Of a stretch of DNA of 64,000 bases, positions 50,901 through 60,537 are shown in pieces (position 1 is the first letter of the stretch; each line of letters starts with the position of its first letter). Made by a program: the position numbers and the translations under genes. The DNA comes from Marivita sp. (GTDB lineage: Bacteria; Pseudomonadota; Alphaproteobacteria; Rhodobacterales; Rhodobacteraceae). The notes under the pieces were generated by a model, which saw only the letters and a program-made list of their open reading frames with translations, made no database searches and had not been told where the DNA came from. The stretch lies in contig NZ_JALEGT010000121.1 of assembly GCF_022763305.1 (NCBI RefSeq), positions 1-64,000 of the forward strand, read 5' to 3'.

Positions 50901-52756
50901 TCGGCCGCCTGCGCACCGATGAAGCCACCGGACTGACGGTCCCAGTAGCGGGCATAGAGCCCGTGTTGTGCGAGAAGAGCATCATGGGTGCCGATTTCGG
51001 CAATACGGCCACCATCCATGACGATGATCCGGTCCATGCTGGCAATGGTCGACAGGCGGTGCGCGATGGCGAGAACTGTCTTGCCCTCCATGACACGCTC
51101 CAAAGCCGATTGGATCTGGGCCTCAACCTCGGAATCAAGCGCGCTGGTTGCCTCATCAAGAACAAGGATCGGAGCGTCCTTCAGAATGGCGCGCGCAAGC
51201 GCGATGCGTTGGCGCTGACCACCTGACAATTTCACGCCGCGTTCCCCGAGATGTACCGCATATCCGGACCGTCCCCGGGAATCCTCTAGGCTGAGGATGA
51301 ACTCATGCGCTTCGGCTTTCTCGGCGGCACGGATCACTTCGGCCTCGGTGGCGTCCGGACGGCCATAGCGGATGTTTTCCATGGCCGAGCGATTGAACAT
51401 CGCCGTTTCCTGCGTGACCATCCCGATCTGCCGACGCAGACTTTCCTGTGTGACAGTTGAGATGTCCTGTCCGTCAATCGTGATCCGGCCCTTTTCGGTA
51501 TCATAGAGCCGCAACAACAGAGAAACGAGGGTGGACTTGCCCGCACCTGACGCCCCCACCACGGCAAGTTTTTCCCCGGCCGCGATGTCGAGCGACACGT
51601 TTTCTATGCCGCCCTCCTGTTGGCCGTAGGCAAACGACACGCCGTCAAACCGGATATGCCCATCGGTCACTACAAGATCTGGGGCACTTGGAGCGTCCTC
51701 GATCCTTTGCGCCGGGGCCAAGGTATTCATGCCGTCCTCAACTTCGCCGACATGGCTGTAGATGACCATGATCGTATAACTGATCCATCCGGTCATCTGA
51801 GACAAGCGGATGCCGACGGCCCCCACAGCCGCAATGTCACCGGGAGTCACGGTACCGCTGCCGCGCATGGCGACGGCCATGCCGACCAACACAATCGGCA
51901 AGGCACCGGCGATGAACATCAGTCCGAGGCGAAACAGGGTCTGCGCCTCGCCGAACCGCAATGCGGTTCCGCGCAAATGCTCCATCGCGCCCAGCGCCTT
52001 TCCATCCTCGTGCCGATCCCCCGCAAAGAGTTTGACCGTCTTGATGTTGCTGATGGTGTCGACAACCTGCCCTGTGACCTGAGCCTTTGCTTCGGCGCGA
52101 GCGGCAGACCGCGCGCGGATGATCGGCAGCATCACACGCAGGAACCCGAGATAGATCGCGAACCAGACGCCCAGAGCGGCAATCATCCAAGGATTGACGG
52201 CCCCGACAAGAAAGGCTGTTCCAAGGATCGTTGCCAAGCCAAAGGTCACCGCGTTGACGGTTTCAATCACAATCTCGGTCAGGGAGTTCGACGCCTGCAT
52301 CTTTTTCTGGGCCAGACGTCCCGCAAAATCATTGTCGAAAAATGTGACAGATTGGCCGAGCGTCCAGCGGAACATGCGGGCCATGATCTGCATCCCGATA
52401 TTCGGGCCAATCATCACAGACTGGGTCAGGGCCAGACCACCAAACAGCAGCGGGCGGGCGATCAGAAGGACGACTATGCAGGCAATGACAAGCCCGGCGT
52501 GATCGGTCAGAAACGTCTCTGGCGGTGTGGCCGCGACCGCGTCGACAACGTTGCCCAAGAGCTGCATCGACACCACTTCAGTCAGCCCGGCCAGAACGGA
52601 AATCAGCACACCCAGCCAGACCACGCGCCAACCGCCCCGCAGGCACCACCCCATGAAGGCCCGCAGTTCGAGAGGCGGCACGCCCAGTGCGGGGGCATCC
52701 GGATCAATCTGGTTGCCGGCGCGCAAGATGAGGTTGTGGTAGAACTGCCGCATCAT
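50897..52756 (-). CDS. ABC exporter half-transporter (permease + ATPase)
   Basis: As above; GASGAGKSTLVSLLLRLYDTEKGRI, LSGGQRQRIALARAILKDAPILVLDEATSALDSEVE; 4-nt overlap with the next gene. Confidence 0.95.
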   Translation of the reverse strand: MMRQFYHNLILRAGNQIDPDAPALGVPPLELRAFMGWCLRGGWRVVWLGVLISVLAGLTEVVSMQLLGNVVDAVAATPPETFLTDHAGLVIACIVVLLIARPLLFGGLALTQSVMIGPNIGMQIMARMFRWTLGQSVTFFDNDFAGRLAQKKMQASNSLTEIVIETVNAVTFGLATILGTAFLVGAVNPWMIAALGVWFAIYLGFLRVMLPIIRARSAARAEAKAQVTGQVVDTISNIKTVKLFAGDRHEDGKALGAMEHLRGTALRFGEAQTLFRLGLMFIAGALPIVLVGMAVAMRGSGTVTPGDIAAVGAVGIRLSQMTGWISYTIMVIYSHVGEVEDGMNTLAPAQRIEDAPSAPDLVVTDGHIRFDGVSFAYGQQEGGIENVSLDIAAGEKLAVVGASGAGKSTLVSLLLRLYDTEKGRITIDGQDISTVTQESLRRQIGMVTQETAMFNRSAMENIRYGRPDATEAEVIRAAEKAEAHEFILSLEDSRGRSGYAVHLGERGVKLSGGQRQRIALARAILKDAPILVLDEATSALDSEVEAQIQSALERVMEGKTVLAIAHRLSTIASMDRIIVMDGGRIAEIGTHDALLAQHGLYARYWDRQSGGFIGAQAAE

Positions 52757-54618
52757 TCCGCAGCCTTTGTATCCGGGTCAAGGAACCCACCGGACTGGCG
52801 GGCCCAGAACCCAGCATATAGCCCACCCTTGGCCAAAAGCGCATCATGACTTCCCTGTTCGACGATGCTGCCGTGATCCAAGACGAGGATGCGATCCATA
52901 TGGGCGATGGTCGACAGTCGGTGCGCAATGGCGATCACCGTCTTGCCCTCCATCATACCATACAGCGTGTCCTGAATTGCTGCTTCGACCTCGGAATCAA
53001 GCGCGCTGGTGGCCTCGTCCAAAAGCAGGATCGGCGCGTCCTTGAGGATCACCCGCGCGAGTGTCACGCGCTGACGTTGCCCCCCCGAGAGTTTGACACC
53101 CCGTTCCCCGACCTGCGCGTCATACCCGGTGCGCCCCTGCGGATCCTGCAGGTTGAGGATGAACTCGTGCGCCTGCGCCTGTCTGGTGGCGGCGATCAAT
53201 TCGTCTTTGGTGGCGGACGGTCGACCGTACAGGATGTTGTCCCGAACCGACCGGTGCAGCAAAGAGCTGTCCTGCTGGACCATACCGATAGCGAGGCGCA
53301 GGCTGTCCTGCGTGACATGGCTTATGTCCTGACCGTCAATCAGGATGCGCCCCTGTTCGGCGTCGTAGAACCGCAGCAGCAGTTTCACCAGGGTCGATTT
53401 TCCCGCTCCGGACCGACCGACCAGACCCACCTTTTCGCCGGGTTCAATGGTCAGGGTGATGTCATCAAGACCGCCCGTGTCGCGGCCATAGTGGTGTGTC
53501 AGAGACTGAATCTCGATCTTCCCCGTGCTCAGCTTCAGCGGTTTTGCGTTTGGCTGATCGACCAACGTGATGGGCTGGGCAATGGTTTCCATCCCTTCGG
53601 CCACAACGCCCAATTGGCGGAAGAACGAGGTCAGCGCCCACATAATCCAGCCGGTCATCGCGTTGAGGCGCAGCGTCAAAGCGGTCGCCGCAGCGACCAC
53701 ACCGACACTGGCCTGCCCCTGCATCCAGAGCCAGAAGGCCCAGCCGACGACGGCGACGATCAGCAGACCGTTCAGCGTGACCAGAACAACGTCCATGATG
53801 GTGAAGAGCCGCATTTCGTACTGAAACGTACGGCGCGTGTTCTCGATCGCGTCCTTGGCGTAGGTCAGTTCGGTGTCATTGTGGGCGAACATCTTGACCG
53901 AATGGATGTTCGTGTAACTGTCTACAACGCGGCCCGTGACCTCGGACCGGGCATCCGAGGCCGCTTGCGAGGCGGGGCCGACCCGTTTGACCGTCCAGAC
54001 CACCAGTGCGCCATAGAGGAAGAGCCATCCGACCAGCGGGATCGCCAGACGCGGGTCCGCCTGCCCGAGCAGCACCAATGCACCGACGACATAGGCTATC
54101 GAAAAGGTGATGGCGTCGAACACCTGAAACACCGCTTCACCTGCGGCGGGGGGTGTCTGCATGATCCGGTTGGCGATGCGTCCGGCAAAATCGTTTTCGA
54201 ACCAGCCCACGGATTGCCGCAGCACATGCTTGTGCGCCCGCCAGCGGATCAAAGTGCCGAAATTCGGCAGGATCGTGTTGTTCAGCAGCAGAACGTCCAG
54301 CGCCTGCAACGCGGGCCTGAGAAAGAGAATGAACAGCGCCAGCGCGATCAACCAGCCGCCATAGCTGTCCCACACCTCGGCCGGATCACCGGCGAGGATG
54401 TCGACAACCCAGCCCATGGCCCAGATCAACCCGATCTCGATCGACGCCACCACAACCGACATCAGCGCAGCATAGACGAAGACCCGTTTGAACGGTTGCG
54501 CATAGTCGAGCAGGAACGGCAGCAGTCGCGAGGGCGGCGTGTCCTTTTCGTCGTAGGGGACGTAAGGATCGACCAGATTTTCGAAGAAGCGGAACACCGA
54601 ACGGTCTCCTTGGGACAT
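52753..54618 (-). CDS. ABC exporter half-transporter (permease + ATPase)
   Basis: GRSGAGKSTLVKLLLRFYDAEQGRI, LSGGQRQRVTLARVILKDAPILLLDEATSALDSEVE; start at MSQGDRSVFRFFENL. Confidence 0.94.
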   Translation of the reverse strand: MSQGDRSVFRFFENLVDPYVPYDEKDTPPSRLLPFLLDYAQPFKRVFVYAALMSVVVASIEIGLIWAMGWVVDILAGDPAEVWDSYGGWLIALALFILFLRPALQALDVLLLNNTILPNFGTLIRWRAHKHVLRQSVGWFENDFAGRIANRIMQTPPAAGEAVFQVFDAITFSIAYVVGALVLLGQADPRLAIPLVGWLFLYGALVVWTVKRVGPASQAASDARSEVTGRVVDSYTNIHSVKMFAHNDTELTYAKDAIENTRRTFQYEMRLFTIMDVVLVTLNGLLIVAVVGWAFWLWMQGQASVGVVAAATALTLRLNAMTGWIMWALTSFFRQLGVVAEGMETIAQPITLVDQPNAKPLKLSTGKIEIQSLTHHYGRDTGGLDDITLTIEPGEKVGLVGRSGAGKSTLVKLLLRFYDAEQGRILIDGQDISHVTQDSLRLAIGMVQQDSSLLHRSVRDNILYGRPSATKDELIAATRQAQAHEFILNLQDPQGRTGYDAQVGERGVKLSGGQRQRVTLARVILKDAPILLLDEATSALDSEVEAAIQDTLYGMMEGKTVIAIAHRLSTIAHMDRILVLDHGSIVEQGSHDALLAKGGLYAGFWARQSGGFLDPDTKAAE

Positions 54619-54738
54619 AGGCAGGCGGCCAAGGTCCCGCTGATGTGCGGGACGGCCACGACGATAGATAAAGCAATGTTCGGTATTGTCCGTATGACAC
54701 CGCAACTTTAGCGCGGGTTTTTCGAAGAGGAAACCCGC

Positions 54739-55884
54739 CTAACGCAGAAGGTCCGCCTTGCTCAGGGTAAAGCCGGATGCGACCCACCTGTCTTCGACCT
54801 CGCGCAGCTTTTCGCCCAACGCGGCACCGGTATAGGCGGGCATCAGGTCACCCGGTTTGACCGGGCATTTTTGCTGCGATCCCATCCTGGCGTCGGGCAA
54901 AGCATCTGGTGCGACCGGCGCTTCCAGAAGAGCGGCGCGCAGAAGGATCACGTCCTCCGCCACCTCTGCACCCTGCCGATACCCCAACTCGGCGGGGGAT
55001 TCTGTGGTCGAGATCAGGCTCTGATACTGCTCAAGTCGCCTTTGCTGCTTTTTCGAGAGCCGCAATCCGTCGCTGTCGAACACGCCCAAAACCGCCAGCC
55101 TGCGGAGCGGGTCGGGGACCACGTTGTTGGTCTGTTCAAGATGCACAAGCACTGCCAGACCGCGCGTCGTACTTCCCGGCAGAATGGCGTGCAGGACACC
55201 GGTTTGTTCCATCGAGCCGACAGCCGGTGCGGGATCGGGCGCTGCAAGAAGCTTGATCACTTCCCCGCCGATCCGTTCCCGCGACAGGCCCTGAAGGCCG
55301 TCCAGACTTTGAGCAATGGCCGCAAGCGCGTCGGGGTCGAACCCGAGATCGGGATCGCCGTACCACGCGGCAAAGCGAAAGAAGCGCAGGATGCGCAGGT
55401 AGTCCTCGGCGATCCGATCCTGTGCTGTACCGATGAACCGCACATGCCGCGCCTCGAGATCGGGGAGTCCCCCCAAAGGGTCGACCACCTGCCCCGCCGC
55501 ATCGGCATAAAGCGCATTCATGGTGAAATCACGCCGCGCCGCATCTTCGGCCATATCGGTCGAGAACCGCACCACCGCATGTCGGCCATCGGTTTCGGTA
55601 TCCGCGCGAAACGTGGTGACCTCATACCCCGTGCCGCCGGACACTACCGTGATCGTTCCGTGGTCGATGCCTGTCGGCACGGATTTGAGGCCTGCCGCCT
55701 GCGCAAGGCTCTGCACGGTTTCGGGGGTGGCATCGGTTGCGATGTCGATATCCGTGACGGGGACACTCATGAGCGCATTGCGCACACATCCCCCTACGGC
55801 AAAGGCGCTGTGTCCGTCAGCCTGCAACGCGGCGAACACCGCCTGTGTGCTGTCTGCGGTCAACCAGTCGCCCGTGACCTTCAT
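54739..55884 (-). CDS. cca: CCA tRNA nucleotidyltransferase / poly(A) polymerase family
   Basis: FAVGGCVRNALMSVPVTDIDIATDATPE, RRDFTMNALYADAAGQVVDPLGG, RFIGTAQDRIAEDYLRILRFFRF. Confidence 0.95.
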   Translation of the reverse strand: MKVTGDWLTADSTQAVFAALQADGHSAFAVGGCVRNALMSVPVTDIDIATDATPETVQSLAQAAGLKSVPTGIDHGTITVVSGGTGYEVTTFRADTETDGRHAVVRFSTDMAEDAARRDFTMNALYADAAGQVVDPLGGLPDLEARHVRFIGTAQDRIAEDYLRILRFFRFAAWYGDPDLGFDPDALAAIAQSLDGLQGLSRERIGGEVIKLLAAPDPAPAVGSMEQTGVLHAILPGSTTRGLAVLVHLEQTNNVVPDPLRRLAVLGVFDSDGLRLSKKQQRRLEQYQSLISTTESPAELGYRQGAEVAEDVILLRAALLEAPVAPDALPDARMGSQQKCPVKPGDLMPAYTGAALGEKLREVEDRWVASGFTLSKADLLR

Positions 55885-56477
55885 ACGCTCTCCATTCGTT
55901 GGGCCAGCCCGCGCAGGATACGCGCCGTTGCCCCCCAAATGTAGTAGGGTCCGAAGGGAACGGTATAGTAATGGCGGCGCGTGCCCCGCCACCGCCGGGA
56001 TTGCACCGTAAATTGGCTGGCGTCGGTCACATGCGCCAGCGGAACGCGGAACGCTTCGGCCACTTCGCCCGGTTCGGGGATCACGTCAAACGCGGTTTCG
56101 ATCCAGCCCACAACGGGCGTCACCAGAAAACCCGTCACTGTTTCATGGGTCGGCAAGGTGCCCAGTATCTCGACATGGCCACGCGGCAGACCTACCTCTT
56201 CCTCGGCCTCGCGCAAGGCGGCTGCGATCACATCGGCATCGCCGTCGTCCTGTTTGCCGCCGGGAAAGGCGATCTGACCGGGATGGTGTTTGAGCCGCGA
56301 CGACCGTTTGGTCAAAAGCACCTCCGCCCCCTGCGCACCCGCAATGACAGGGACCAAAACACCAGCGGGGCGCAGTTTGCGCCCCACCGGGAGAACCACA
56401 TCCGGGTTCAGATCGAAATCGGACGAGGCCGTGCTGTTCTGCGTCAGCGCCGCTTCAAGCCGCGCACGGTCATTCAC
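55881..56477 (-). CDS. NUDIX CoA pyrophosphatase (NudL-like)
   Basis: LTKRSSRLKHHPGQIAFPGGKQDDGDADVIAAALREAEEEVGL Nudix and NudL motifs. Confidence 0.93.
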   Translation of the reverse strand: MNDRARLEAALTQNSTASSDFDLNPDVVLPVGRKLRPAGVLVPVIAGAQGAEVLLTKRSSRLKHHPGQIAFPGGKQDDGDADVIAAALREAEEEVGLPRGHVEILGTLPTHETVTGFLVTPVVGWIETAFDVIPEPGEVAEAFRVPLAHVTDASQFTVQSRRWRGTRRHYYTVPFGPYYIWGATARILRGLAQRMESV

Positions 56478-57459
56478 CCGACACCTCTTCGGCCTCGAAC
56501 CCGACGGTGGCCGGATCCAGATTGTAATGCGCGCCGCAGAACTGGCAGTCCGCCGTCACGCGGCCTTCGGCCGTTGTCATCGTGGCGATGTCCTTGGCCG
56601 AATAGATCGACAGGCTTTGCCGCACGCGGTCTTCCGAACAGGTACAGCCAAACCGCACCGGCAAGGCATCGAACACGCGCGGACCTTCTTCGTGAAACAG
56701 ACGGAACAGCAGGTCGGTCGAGGGCAGGGACGGACCGATCAGCTCCATGTCTTCGACCGTGGCCAGATGGTAGTTCACCCGGTTCCAGTTCTCGCCCTCG
56801 TCCTCGTTCAGCAGGTCATCGGCGTGCAACAGACCGCCTTCGCCCGATCCGCCACCCTCGGCAAAGGGCGACGCCTTGGGCATGTGCTGCACCATGATCC
56901 CGCCTGCGCGCCAATGCTGCGGTACGCCGGGTTCCGTCGACTGACCAAAGCTCAGCGCGAATTTGGTCGGCAACTGCTCGGACTGCGCGAAATACGCCTC
57001 GGCACAGCTTGACAGGGTCTGGCCTGTCAGCGGCGTGATCCCCTGATACGGCTGCATGCCCTTGCCCTGATCCATCAGGATCGCGAAATAGCCTTCGCCG
57101 ATCTGATCCATCGCCGGGCCATCGGTGATCCGGTCACGATCAAAGCTGGCATAGGCACGGATGCGGGCAGGCTCACCTTCGGCCTCGGGCGCATAGAAAT
57201 CGGTGGCGATCATGCGCACCGCACCCTTGGTCTGGATCTGCAGCGACAGCTTCCAGCGCAGCTTGATCGTCTGCCCGATCAACGCGGTCAGCAAGGCCAT
57301 CTCGGCCACCAACGCCTCGACCTGAGGCGGGTAGTTGTGCTGCTTGAGAATACCGCTCAACACCCCGTCCAGACGGGCCACCCGGCCACGGATGCCCGAA
57401 CGGTCAAGTTGAAAGGGCAGGACGGTGTCGTCCCAGGCGATTTTCGATCCGAGTGTCAT
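56470..57459 (-). CDS. hslO: Hsp33 family redox chaperone
   Basis: FGCTCSEDRVRQSL...DCQFCGAHYNLD Cys-x-Cys / Cys-xx-Cys zinc motifs; start trimmed to MTLGSKIAWDD. Confidence 0.95.
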   Translation of the reverse strand: MTLGSKIAWDDTVLPFQLDRSGIRGRVARLDGVLSGILKQHNYPPQVEALVAEMALLTALIGQTIKLRWKLSLQIQTKGAVRMIATDFYAPEAEGEPARIRAYASFDRDRITDGPAMDQIGEGYFAILMDQGKGMQPYQGITPLTGQTLSSCAEAYFAQSEQLPTKFALSFGQSTEPGVPQHWRAGGIMVQHMPKASPFAEGGGSGEGGLLHADDLLNEDEGENWNRVNYHLATVEDMELIGPSLPSTDLLFRLFHEEGPRVFDALPVRFGCTCSEDRVRQSLSIYSAKDIATMTTAEGRVTADCQFCGAHYNLDPATVGFEAEEVSGE

Positions 57460-57545
57460 GGAATTTCCTTGCTTGCCGCCCTCCGGCATGTTCGGGACTA
57501 TATAAGGGACGATCCGGCAGGTCCAAGGGGCAGAAGGGGAATGAC

Positions 57546-58010
57546 ATGATCCGCAGGTTTGGCGACGCACCGGACGCTGGCAGATCCTACACGCTGCGCA
57601 CGGGGGCTTATGCCATTCTGCCCTTGGGCGACGGGCTGCTGCTGACGCATCAGGATGCGCCCGAACCCGAGGTACAATTGCCCGGTGGTGGCGTCGATCC
57701 GGGCGAGTCGCCGGTTCAGGCCCTGATTCGCGAGGTCTACGAAGAAACCGGCTGGCGCATCGCGAGTGCACGTCGTCTTGGGGCGTATCGCCGGTTCACC
57801 TATATGCCCGAATACGATCTTTGGGCGGAAAAGCTGTGTCTGATCTACATCGCCTCTCCGGTTCGTCGCTATGGTCCGCCACTTGAGCCGGGCCACACGG
57901 CGCTATGGATGGGGATGGACGAGGCCATGTCCTGCCTCGCGAATAGTGGAGATCGCGATTTCGTGGCGCGCTTTCAATCACGCATCGGCATATTCCAGCA
58001 GCGCCGCTGA
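57546..58010 (+). CDS. NUDIX hydrolase
   Basis: LPGGGVDPGESPVQALIREVYEETGWRI Nudix box. Confidence 0.93.
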   Translation: MIRRFGDAPDAGRSYTLRTGAYAILPLGDGLLLTHQDAPEPEVQLPGGGVDPGESPVQALIREVYEETGWRIASARRLGAYRRFTYMPEYDLWAEKLCLIYIASPVRRYGPPLEPGHTALWMGMDEAMSCLANSGDRDFVARFQSRIGIFQQRR

Positions 58011-59273
58011 CAGATCGTCATCGAACTCTGATCCATCTCCCAGCATCGCTTTCAGGCGCTCATAGAGTTCGTCGAGGAAATCAGGCCCGGTGATCTTGGG
58101 CGAGATGGACTGGACGAGGGTGCGCAAGCCATCGGTGTCGAGCATCGATCCATCCCGCAGCACCGCTTCGGTGAAGCCGTCCGTGTACAGCAAGAGCCGA
58201 TCACCGGGCATCAAGGTGACCTCATGATCTTCGAACTCGGCGCCTTCGATCAGACCGATGGGCAATCCCCCGGATCCCACAAATTCCGCGTGTCCGGAAT
58301 GCCGCAAGAGCAGCGGGGGCGGATGCCCCGCCTGGACAAAGCGAATCCTGCCGGAGGGTTGAACATGCGCATATGCCAACGTGAGGTATTCGGTGACGCC
58401 CTTCTGTGCAACGATGCGTTGGTTCAATCGCGCGGCGAGTTGCCGGGGCGGAAGGCATTCCAATTCCCCGTCGGTACGTGTCAGGGCAAGGTTTTCTTCG
58501 GGGTGATCCGGAGTCAGATATCCGGCGACACGCGCCGTCATCATGGCAGAGGTGATGCCATGTCCCGACACATCGAGACTGAAGAGGCCGAACTCGCCCG
58601 CAGGACCCGAGAACATTCCTGCAAGATCACCGCCGACATGGCCACAGGATCGCAAGAGCAGGCTGACCCGGCTTGCACCAAAGCGCGCGGAGCGGATCGG
58701 CATCAATGATTCCTGCAGAATACGTGCTTGTTGCAGGTCCTTGTCGATGGCTGCGTGAATAGTTTGCAACTGGGACAAGGTATCGACGATCATCGCATTC
58801 TTGGCCCGAAGTTCCTGCTCCATCGACAGGATTCGGGCGCCCGCGTTGATGCGCGCGCGCAGTTCGTCCCCATTCACGGGCTTGGTCAGAAAATCATCCG
58901 CACCGGATTCCAGCCCTGTGGTGACAGCGGCCTTTTCGGACTTCGAGGTCAGGAGAATGAAATAGCCATACCTGTCGCGTTGGGTGGCCCGAAACGCGGC
59001 ACAAAATTCAGGCCCGCTGAGCCCGGGCATCATCCAGTCCGAAATGATGAAATCAGGTTGAAATGTCTCACAAAGGTCAAGCCCGGCTTCGGCATCTTCC
59101 GCCTCGGCAACGTGGAACCCCCAGCGCTGCAACATCAGGGTGAGGATCCGACGCTGTGCGCGGCTGTCATCGACGACCAGTACCCGGCACGAATGACCGC
59201 CCCGCAAATCGGGGAACGCGAATGCCGCGTTCTGAAACATAACCATCACCAACCCAAGCGTCGGCCCCCGCAC
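57978..59273 (-). CDS. Response regulator receiver fused to PP2C/SpoIIE serine phosphatase
   Basis: Receiver VLVVDDSRAQRRILTLMLQRWGF, DFIISDWMMPGLSG; phosphatase GGDLAGMFSGPAGEFGLFSLDVSGHGITSAMMTARV. Start may be 59240/59246. Confidence 0.92.
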   Translation of the reverse strand: MRGPTLGLVMVMFQNAAFAFPDLRGGHSCRVLVVDDSRAQRRILTLMLQRWGFHVAEAEDAEAGLDLCETFQPDFIISDWMMPGLSGPEFCAAFRATQRDRYGYFILLTSKSEKAAVTTGLESGADDFLTKPVNGDELRARINAGARILSMEQELRAKNAMIVDTLSQLQTIHAAIDKDLQQARILQESLMPIRSARFGASRVSLLLRSCGHVGGDLAGMFSGPAGEFGLFSLDVSGHGITSAMMTARVAGYLTPDHPEENLALTRTDGELECLPPRQLAARLNQRIVAQKGVTEYLTLAYAHVQPSGRIRFVQAGHPPPLLLRHSGHAEFVGSGGLPIGLIEGAEFEDHEVTLMPGDRLLLYTDGFTEAVLRDGSMLDTDGLRTLVQSISPKITGPDFLDELYERLKAMLGDGSEFDDDLSAALLEYADA

Positions 59274-59293
59274 ATCGCTATACGCCGTAAGTG

Positions 59294-59308
59294 TTAACCG
59301 GATATGAA
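59294..59308. promoter_or_regulatory. Near-consensus CtrA-type site (TTAA-N7-TGAA)
   Basis: TTAACCGGATATGAA in the divergent intergenic region; one mismatch to TTAA-N7-TTAA. Confidence 0.35.
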
Positions 59309-59395
59309 AGTCCGAAGATATTTCGGTTCACGGCGCGTCGTTGCAATTTGTTCACCTTTAGCTGCTATCCGAAACCCGCAAGGATGGAGGGTCCC

Positions 59396-59728
59396 ATGAT
59401 CGACTGGCTGCGTGTTTCCGAACTGCGATGCGAAATCGGACCAGATGATTTCGCAGAAGTGGCCGAGCTGTTCCTGATGGAGGTCGAAGACACCCTGTCG
59501 CGCCTCCAAAGTGTCGAAGACGATCCGCAAGAGGTTCAGGAGCTGATGCACTTCCTCAAGGGCTCGGCTCTCAACCTTGGCTTTTCCCAGTTGTCCGACA
59601 TGTGCAGCGTGGCCGAGCGGAATGCCGCACTGGGCACGGTGTCCATTGACCTGCCGGTTCTCAAGCAACTTTATCGACAGTCGCGCGCGCTGTTCGAAAC
59701 GGAATATTCGCGCAGATTTGCCGCCTAG
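59396..59728 (+). CDS. Histidine phosphotransfer (Hpt) domain protein
   Basis: 110 aa; ELMHFLKGSALNLGFSQLSDMCSVAE has the HxxKGSA Hpt motif. Confidence 0.88.
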   Translation: MIDWLRVSELRCEIGPDDFAEVAELFLMEVEDTLSRLQSVEDDPQEVQELMHFLKGSALNLGFSQLSDMCSVAERNAALGTVSIDLPVLKQLYRQSRALFETEYSRRFAA

Positions 59729-60537
59729 ATGAACCGGTGAATAGCGGCCGGGTCCGTTCCATCGGCCTGATCCATGACACGGGCCCGCAAACGCTGCATT
59801 CCACTGATCCACCGGTCCGTATCTGACGCCCGTTGCAGGAAGAACGTCTGCGCCTCGGGGTGGGGAAGGATCAGGAATTGTCCGTGCTCAACGCCATGCA
59901 GAGTTGCCTGCGCAACGGTTTCGGGCGCTATCACACCTGCAGGACGCTCGCCCTCATGTTCTTCGTATCCCAGAAGCGGCGTCGCCACATAGAGCGGACA
60001 GACAACGGAGACCTGCACACCCTGATGGGCGTGGTCGATGGCAAGGGATTGTGCAAGGCTGACTGCGGCGTGTTTCGTTGCAGAGTACGCGGCATCCCCA
60101 ATCTGTGACAGAAGCCCGGCGGCGGACGCGACATTCACCAGAACGCCCGATTTCCGGGCAACCATCTGCGGCAACAGCAATCGCGCTGCGCGCAGATGTG
60201 CCATGACGTGCAGATCCCAGCTTTTCTGCCAGTGGCCATCAGGTTGCGACACAGGCCCATCGGGTTCGCCCAACGCAAATCCAGCATTCGAGAACAGCAT
60301 ATCGACATGGCCGAACGCATCTTGCGCGCAGTCGATCATCTCTTTGATCACCTCGGGATCGCAGAGATCACCGTGATGTGGAACACCGCCTATTTCATCC
60401 GCTACGCGCTGCGCGAGAGCGGGAACGAGATCGCTGACGAGAACGCAGGCACCTCGCGCGGCGAGCGCCCGCGCCAAGGCCGCGCCGATTCCCTGTCCGG
60501 CACCGGTGACAATGACATGTGCCCCATCAAGAGGCAT
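59725..60537 (-). CDS. SDR family oxidoreductase
   Basis: VIVTGAGQGIGAALARALAARGA, NVASAAGLLSQIGDAAYSATKHA. Confidence 0.94.
   Translation of the reverse strand: MPLDGAHVIVTGAGQGIGAALARALAARGACVLVSDLVPALAQRVADEIGGVPHHGDLCDPEVIKEMIDCAQDAFGHVDMLFSNAGFALGEPDGPVSQPDGHWQKSWDLHVMAHLRAARLLLPQMVARKSGVLVNVASAAGLLSQIGDAAYSATKHAAVSLAQSLAIDHAHQGVQVSVVCPLYVATPLLGYEEHEGERPAGVIAPETVAQATLHGVEHGQFLILPHPEAQTFFLQRASDTDRWISGMQRLRARVMDQADGTDPAAIHRFI

Noticed and set aside
52846-54711. 621-aa plus-strand ORF antisense to the third ABC exporter
   Set aside because: Low-complexity polar translation with no domain motifs; the sense strand is a clear ABC transporter.
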